Below, piece after piece: positions 59,171-64,000 of a stretch of DNA of 64,000 nucleotides; within the stretch, counting starts at the first letter, position 1, and each line of letters starts with the position of its first letter. Made by a program: the position numbers and the translations under genes. The stretch lies in the NCBI GenBank assembly GCA_035772785.1, contig JAOCPU010000025.1:248001-312000 (forward strand), read 5' to 3'. The DNA comes from Phlebiopsis flavidoalba. Lineage: Eukaryota > Basidiomycota > Agaricomycetes > Polyporales > Phanerochaetaceae. Below the pieces are notes generated by a model that was given only the letters and a program-made list of their open reading frames with translations, was not told the DNA's origin and did not search any database.

Positions 59171-60470
59171 CCGTATATATCCGTCCACCCACTGAGTATT
59201 TGTACATACCAGCTGTGCCGCTATTTGCAACATGTATTTGATGTCGTGTATGAGCCCAGCCTACAGAAACTCCAACGAGCGATGTAATATCCCGACCCTG
59301 CAGAAGAGAATACGCCGAGCTGCATTGGTTGAAGTTTTGACCGATGCTAACCGCGCGACGCGGTGTTCCGGGCGACCGATTCCTAGCGGCACATCCCGAT
59401 GTCAAATTGTTGTCTTGAAATTGCCAACCGTAGCCGGACGCCCTTGGGTATGAATACAACTTGATGGAAAGCCAGTTAAGATTACCAGGAGATTTAAATA
59501 AAATAGCTGCGCTCAATACAGCCATACAGAAAGACCAACTCATAAAACCGTCCATCGTCCCGATACTTGGAATCAAACTCCACGCGACTTTCAGGCGGGC
59601 AAGTAGAGGTTTAGATAGGGTTCTACTTTAAGCCGACATGGAATATCCTTTAGTGTCCTAGGACTTTCTTGCCGCAAATTGCACATTACTCCTCCGTTGT
59701 ATCGCGCCCAGACCGAACCAGTTTTACCTGATAGGCGTTCAAACGTACGGCCAGCAGATACTCACCGTGACAATAATTTTCGCCTTGTTCTGCTGCGTAC
59801 CGTAATTTGGAATGACCAGTCTTGTACACCTTACCTTGGAGTATGCGCGTGGCGCGAGGGATAGGTTGGCAACATCATAGGCACTTAGTGAGCAGACACT
59901 TAATAGCGCAACCTGAATATCTGTGCTTCGAGCTCCACGGGCCTCGCACAGCAGCTTTATTTCTCCTCCAACCCTATCTCGTTCGACCCCTCCTTGATCG
60001 GTCTTGGGAGCGAACAGACGTGAAACGGACTCTCGGGCGGCGGCAAGCATTCTGACGTTTTTCCTTTGTATTAACCGTGCATCCCAGTAAACTAGGAGTT
60101 GGAAAGTGCGCATAGGGATATAGCAACTGAACTGGCACACATTTCTGCATGTGTTGTGACCAACTAACCACTGGCCGAGGTCGGAACACCGAGGTGGAGG
60201 CGTGGTGGCGAAGAAAGAAGGAGGAGCGGGCTGTACCGTGATGGAGCGCCAGCTGGATTGTGGCGGTGGCCAATGGATGATGTTAACGCGAGCGTGCCAT
60301 TTGCTGCCCTCTTGGGTCTGACATCGGCCCTTGCTGGGTTTCCTGCGTATGAGAAGTAAGTGGTCTGGAGCCGATTCTGGATCAAGTCAGCGTAACACTG
60401 TATATGAGGCTCTTGGTTGGCTATGGCGAACGTTACCAACAACCATCGCACTCACGCAATATTTGATACC
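59171..60470. other. Stretch without a named gene
   Basis: Minus-strand ORFs 59130-59576 (with a hydrophobic MDGFMSWSFCMAVLSAAILF near 59550) and 59739-60140 might be pieces of a membrane-protein gene; not recognised. Confidence 0.35.
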
Positions 60471-61523
60471 TCAATTATTAACTCGCACTTTCTCACAAAC
60501 CCACCAAAGGCCGTCTTTCTCTCTTTCGTCCTCCCCCTTTTCTGACTCTTCTTCACAACGTCCCACCGCGCTCCTCGACCAAGTCTTGAGTATCCATGTC
60601 ATACTCCCTGCCCAAGACCCAAATGCACTAACGCGAGTGTCAAAATCCACGTATCCATCCGACCTATCCGCCAGTGAACGACTTTGAAGTGCTCTAGCGC
60701 CAGCAAGTATGATAAGCCCTTGCAAATCAATATGTATCAATTGGCGTCGCCCGGTGCCGTTTTGGTAGTGACCTGAGCACGCAGTGTTGCGCAGGTTAAT
60801 GGCCTCAATGCATAGTCCCATGCGTGCCATAACGTATCTGCACGCACAAAAAAACTCCACATCCAAATACTTGTCCTCCATCCTCCCTCGATATGTCCGC
60901 ACACGACCAGAAAACACCGAAGGATCGGTCCCCCACGCGTACGGCACGAACCGACACCTCGTCTTGGACTTTGTTCCGTGTGACATTTTCCTCCAGTGAC
61001 GTAGGATGAGCTCTGCGTCTGGATATAATCGCCTCGCAGTGACCACGATGTCAGGATAGGTCTTCGCGATGACGATGCTGCTCGGGAGGCCTGCACCCGA
61101 ACCAAGATCGAGCACGCGCATCAAGGGTAGGCTGTCTGTAGACACCTTTGCAGCAGAGAGGCACTCGTCTAACCCCAAGTTTTCGACATGATCTGCAATG
61201 AATACCGCAGAGGATCCATATCGAAAGGCATTGCAGCGCCATAATTATGTCGCCTGTGTGTCTTGGTGGGTGACTAGAGTTAGAGGACTCTCCTCCTCCT
61301 CTCTAATTTCGCCTGGACACGTCCGGCCGCCGGTGGATGCGGGAACGCAGTAGAAAGCATTGAGCGTGTAGCGGAAGAGTGAGCCGTCCGGATGAGTGTG
61401 TGATGGGTGCGTAGTCATAAAGGAATTGGACGTGGAGTGAGTCGCGAGACTGAGCAGGTCTTCGGGATCCACTACGTTTTCTCTTGTAGATTTTTCAACC
61501 CCCCCTCGCATGGTTACTGACAT
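60471..61523 (-). CDS. EFM7/NNT1-like protein N-methyltransferase (family 16)
   Basis: In yeast EFM7 methylates the N terminus and Lys of elongation factor eEF1A. The minus strand reads REN-VVDPEDLLSLATH near 61480, then NAFRYGSSAVFIADHVENLG (about 61225-61170), LDECLSAAKVSTDSLPLMRV and the SAM-binding motif LDLGSGAGLPS (about 61115-61080), IVIAKTYPDIVV, and later ADTLWHAWDYALRPL (about 60860-60810), the usual S/A-DTLW motif of this family. It ends WVCEKVRVNN at the stop near 60471. A one-base break after the SAM motif and others downstream separate the frames. The start is uncertain: ATG at 61523 or 61511 fits; a short intron likely separates the first segment. Confidence 0.75.
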
Positions 61524-61694
61524 GCTCGCTTTATTAACGGAGAGGCTTGCGGGTGTTCGGTAGATGGTGTAGATCGCACTCGGCAAGTCATGGAAATCTG
61601 GGCGCGCCTGCGCCGCTTCACGGATCAGGAAAGATTGCGATAAGAGCAGTGCATATCTAGACCTCAATGACAGAACATGGTAATGTCAACAGTA

Positions 61695-63126
61695 CTATTG
61701 TATCCATGATTTCTGCGAAAGCTCGACGGCGTTCTTAAATGCGCCCGAGGTAAAGCGGTCAACCTGCTATCTTCTCGCTAGCGCACGGCAGACAACCGGT
61801 ATCTGGATGATAGAGTAAGCATCAAGGGCGAAAATGAGAAACTTAGCATGACTGACTCCGCCCCATCGTCGCGAGATAATCGAAGTAAATATATTACGGG
61901 CGTGAGGCTTCAGCTCCAGCTGATCCACGTATTCGTATGGGCTCCGTTCAGCAAATCACTGAAGGGCTAAACCCACGGGTCGGTCTTCAAAGTAGAAATC
62001 ACTACAATGCACTCAGCGATGAACTCGTACAGTTTCTATGTCAGACTACTCACTCCTGTATGACGTAGTGAACTCGTTTCGGATAGCATAGAGTTGACGA
62101 TCAGTTTGCAATGTCTGTTGGGTCAGGGGTTCCTGTACAATGGTAGACTTCCCGTTCTCCCGTCTCATCGTACGCGGCATGACAGGCTTGAAGGACGTTC
62201 AGAGCTCTCCGCATGTCACCCTTTGATAGTTTGAGAAGGCCTTGCGACCACCGTCATTAATCTTGACACTGCGATCAAAGTCAGAGTGTACCCCTCGGCT
62301 ACAGAACAGATCGCTCTACCTTTCCCTCTCAATGACAACATCAATCCGCTTCTCTACCTCCGACATAGGTAGGGGTGAGAACCGGAAACGTGTGCACCGA
62401 CTCTGTACTGCGGGCACAATTTTGTTGACGTAGTTTTGCAGATGATGCAGAAGCGAACGTTCTTCGTATATTGTTCGATGACGCGACGCAACGCGGCCTG
62501 AGCGGCGGTAGTCATCATGTCAGCCCTCATCGAGGATTATAAGCGTGTAGCCCTTTGAGAACAAGGTGCGTGTTTCGGCGAAGTTCTTTATCTGCTCGCG
62601 TACGACGTCAATGCCGCGATCGTCTGAGGCATTGAGCTATCCTAGAAGGTCAGGAGCTTGGCATAAATACAACGACGAAGAACTGCTCACTTCGAGTATT
62701 TGTTTTGCGGTAATCCCTTGCCGTATATCCTGCGTGCGACGGCAAGAATGGTCGAGTCTTACCAGTACCCGGGGGACCATAAAAGAGTAGATGCGGTAAT
62801 CTGTTCTTTTCTATGAACTTCTCGACTATCTTGACGTGAGCTTGATGAGGTAACGCCAGTTAAGAAATGGAATGTGCGCACTTGTGCTTGTGATGTCTTT
62901 TTGTGAGAGACTACGTCGTCTGAGTTACTGGCCGTATATTATTCTCTACCCTAGGCAAATCTCTTGCGTGAGATAAATCAGTGTGAAGATAAAGCCAGTA
63001 ACACTCCACCATGGATAGGTTCTCTGGAGTCGTGTGCCCGTCTGTGAGCTGTTGTGTGGCCTTCTTCCTTGCACTTTGCCCTTAGTGGTCGGCGCATTGA
63101 ACAGGCTGCTCATCCTCCACTTGCAT
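61695..63126 (-). CDS. RFC3: Replication factor C subunit 3
   Basis: A small AAA+ subunit of the clamp loader that opens PCNA onto primed DNA. The minus strand gives, in order, [10 protein letters not shown] (63126), [20 protein letters not shown] (about 62910), [20 protein letters not shown] (about 62830-62770, Walker A), [25 protein letters not shown] (about 62640-62590), [14 protein letters not shown] (about 62570-62530, Walker B DEAD box), [20 protein letters not shown] (about 62515-62455), [16 protein letters not shown] (sensor/arginine-finger region), [20 protein letters not shown] (about 62240-62180), YHCTGTPDP, then STLKTD, DLLNGA and the C terminus [20 protein letters not shown] with stop at 61697-61695. 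Short introns and several single-base frame breaks are present. The order and completeness make the identification firm. Confidence 0.9.
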
Positions 63127-63410
63127 TTCATGATCGCTATCCATTATTCTCGATAGCACGTCGGAGGGGCGATGAAAATCGCGCAAGGAAGCGAAGCTTG
63201 GAGTCTTCGGGTTGTCGTGGCCAGAGCCAACTCATGGGCGCGCGTAGGACGACGCGTGATGCGTGGACGGCTCATCACACTTGTGACTTGACGCGACGCG
63301 TCTTCGGTCATTGGCGAGTCGGCAACATCAATCTGATTCAGCTTAGTCATCATCCTCTAAACCTTGTTTTCATGCGCACGGGACCATCCACAGACCGGAG
63401 CTTGCCGAGG

Positions 63411-63418
63411 TATATAAA
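63411..63418 (+). promoter_or_regulatory. TATA box of the ubiquitin-S27a gene
   Basis: TATATAAA lies about 100 bases before the ATG at 63520, in the 390-base region shared with the divergently transcribed RFC3 gene. Confidence 0.6.
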
Positions 63419-63519
63419 GCCAGCACAGAACGCTTGAAAGACTTTCTCCAGTCCAAATTCGCTTTCGTCGACGACTCCATCGTTCAGTTTCGTTGGACAG
63501 ACAGAGGCGACTGCAACTA

Positions 63520-64000
63520 ATGCAGATCTTCGTCAAGACCCTCACGGGCAAAACCATCACCCTCGAGGTTGAGTCCTCGGACAACCATCGACAATGTCAA
63601 GGCCAAAAATCCAGGACAAGGAGGGGTGAGTCCAAGCTACCACTGCACCACGCAAATGCATTCTGACGTTGTGTTCGCAGCATTCCCCCCGACCAGCAGC
63701 GGCCTGATCTTCGCAGGCAAGCAGCTCGAGGACGGCCGCACTCTCTCGGATTACAACATCCAGAAGGATTCGACTCTTCACCTCGTGCTCCGTCTGCGTG
63801 GTGGTGCCAAGAAGCGCAAGTAAAAAACAGTACAGCACCCCCAAGAAGATCAAGCACAAGCGCAAGAAAGTCAAGATGTCCATCTTGAAGTACTACAAGG
63901 TCGACTCCGACGGCAAGATTCAAGCGCCTCCGTCGTGATGTGCCCCTCCGCCGAGTGCGGTGGCCGGGTATCTTCGTACGTTCAACCCTGCGCACCTCTT
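63520..64000 (+). CDS. RPS31: Ubiquitin-40S ribosomal protein S27a fusion, 3' end beyond the window
   Basis: A ubiquitin precursor fused to a ribosomal protein of the small subunit; cleavage after Gly-Gly releases both. Exon 1 (63520-63625) starts [20 protein letters not shown]; the intron 63626-63680 has GTGAGT and GCAG ends and splits the Gly codon of KDKEG/IPP; exon 2 reads [40 protein letters not shown] and then [38 protein letters not shown] and CPSAECGG. The near-invariant ubiquitin sequence exposes six extra single bases: at 63583/63584, within the A run 63605-63609, at 63703/63704, at 63821, at 63922/63923 and near 63940. Because this protein cannot normally tolerate such changes, they are most likely sequence errors. 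The last bases may be the start of another intron (GTATCT). Confidence 0.93.

Noticed and set aside
59130..59576. 148-codon minus-strand ORF as a gene
   Set aside because: Partly overlaps the 3' end of the aspartic protease gene, shows no motif, and its hydrophobic stretch alone is not enough.
1..64000. CRISPR arrays, operons, bacterial promoters
   Set aside because: The window is eukaryotic with spliceosomal introns; no regularly spaced repeat array was seen.

Overview
The window reads as nuclear DNA of a filamentous basidiomycete (Agaricomycetes-like). The recognisable genes carry short introns of about 50-60 bases with GTGAGT-type donors. Several families are typical of mushrooms: a DNMT5-type ATP-dependent DNA methyltransferase, a glycine-rich-domain-like protein, expanded F-box proteins, a VPS9/CUE protein and a Reg1-like phosphatase regulator. 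There are no bacterial features.

Left part (1-28 kb): an HMG-CoA synthase runs off the left edge (minus strand). An intergenic stretch follows with a 40-base A run and a non-autonomous DNA element full of AAGTA repeats. Then come a glycine-rich-domain-like gene (5.4-8.0 kb, plus), a VPS9-CUE Rab5 exchange factor (8.6-11.2 kb, minus), two paralogous F-box-like genes (12.1-13.9 and 18.2-19.9 kb, plus) separated by palindromic repeats, a small cysteine-rich ORF (22.9 kb), and a Reg1/Hex2-like gene (24.7-28.3 kb, plus).

Middle part (28-48 kb): gene-poor and accessory-looking. It holds an unknown minus-strand gene, a cluster of dyad hairpins near a candidate promoter (30.6-31.5 kb), an 800-base element with inverted terminal repeats (32.3-33.1 kb), another F-box-family gene (40.6-42.3 kb), and coding scraps I cannot name.

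Right part (48-64 kb): an almost complete DNMT5-type gene (48.5-56.4 kb) with a PCNA-binding-like motif at its N terminus. It is followed by a secreted pepsin-like aspartic protease, an EFM7/NNT1-like methyltransferase (minus), the clamp-loader subunit RFC3 (minus) and, divergent from it, the ubiquitin-ribosomal protein S27a fusion gene, which runs off the right edge. Maintenance methylation (DNMT5) and clamp loading (RFC3) are both linked to replication, but their proximity may be chance.

Caution: every conserved gene here, even ubiquitin and RFC3, is interrupted by single-base changes, nearly all of them insertions and many in short homopolymers. This pattern fits an uncorrected long-read assembly better than real gene decay. 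I therefore give gene spans rather than clean open frames and do not call these genes pseudogenes.
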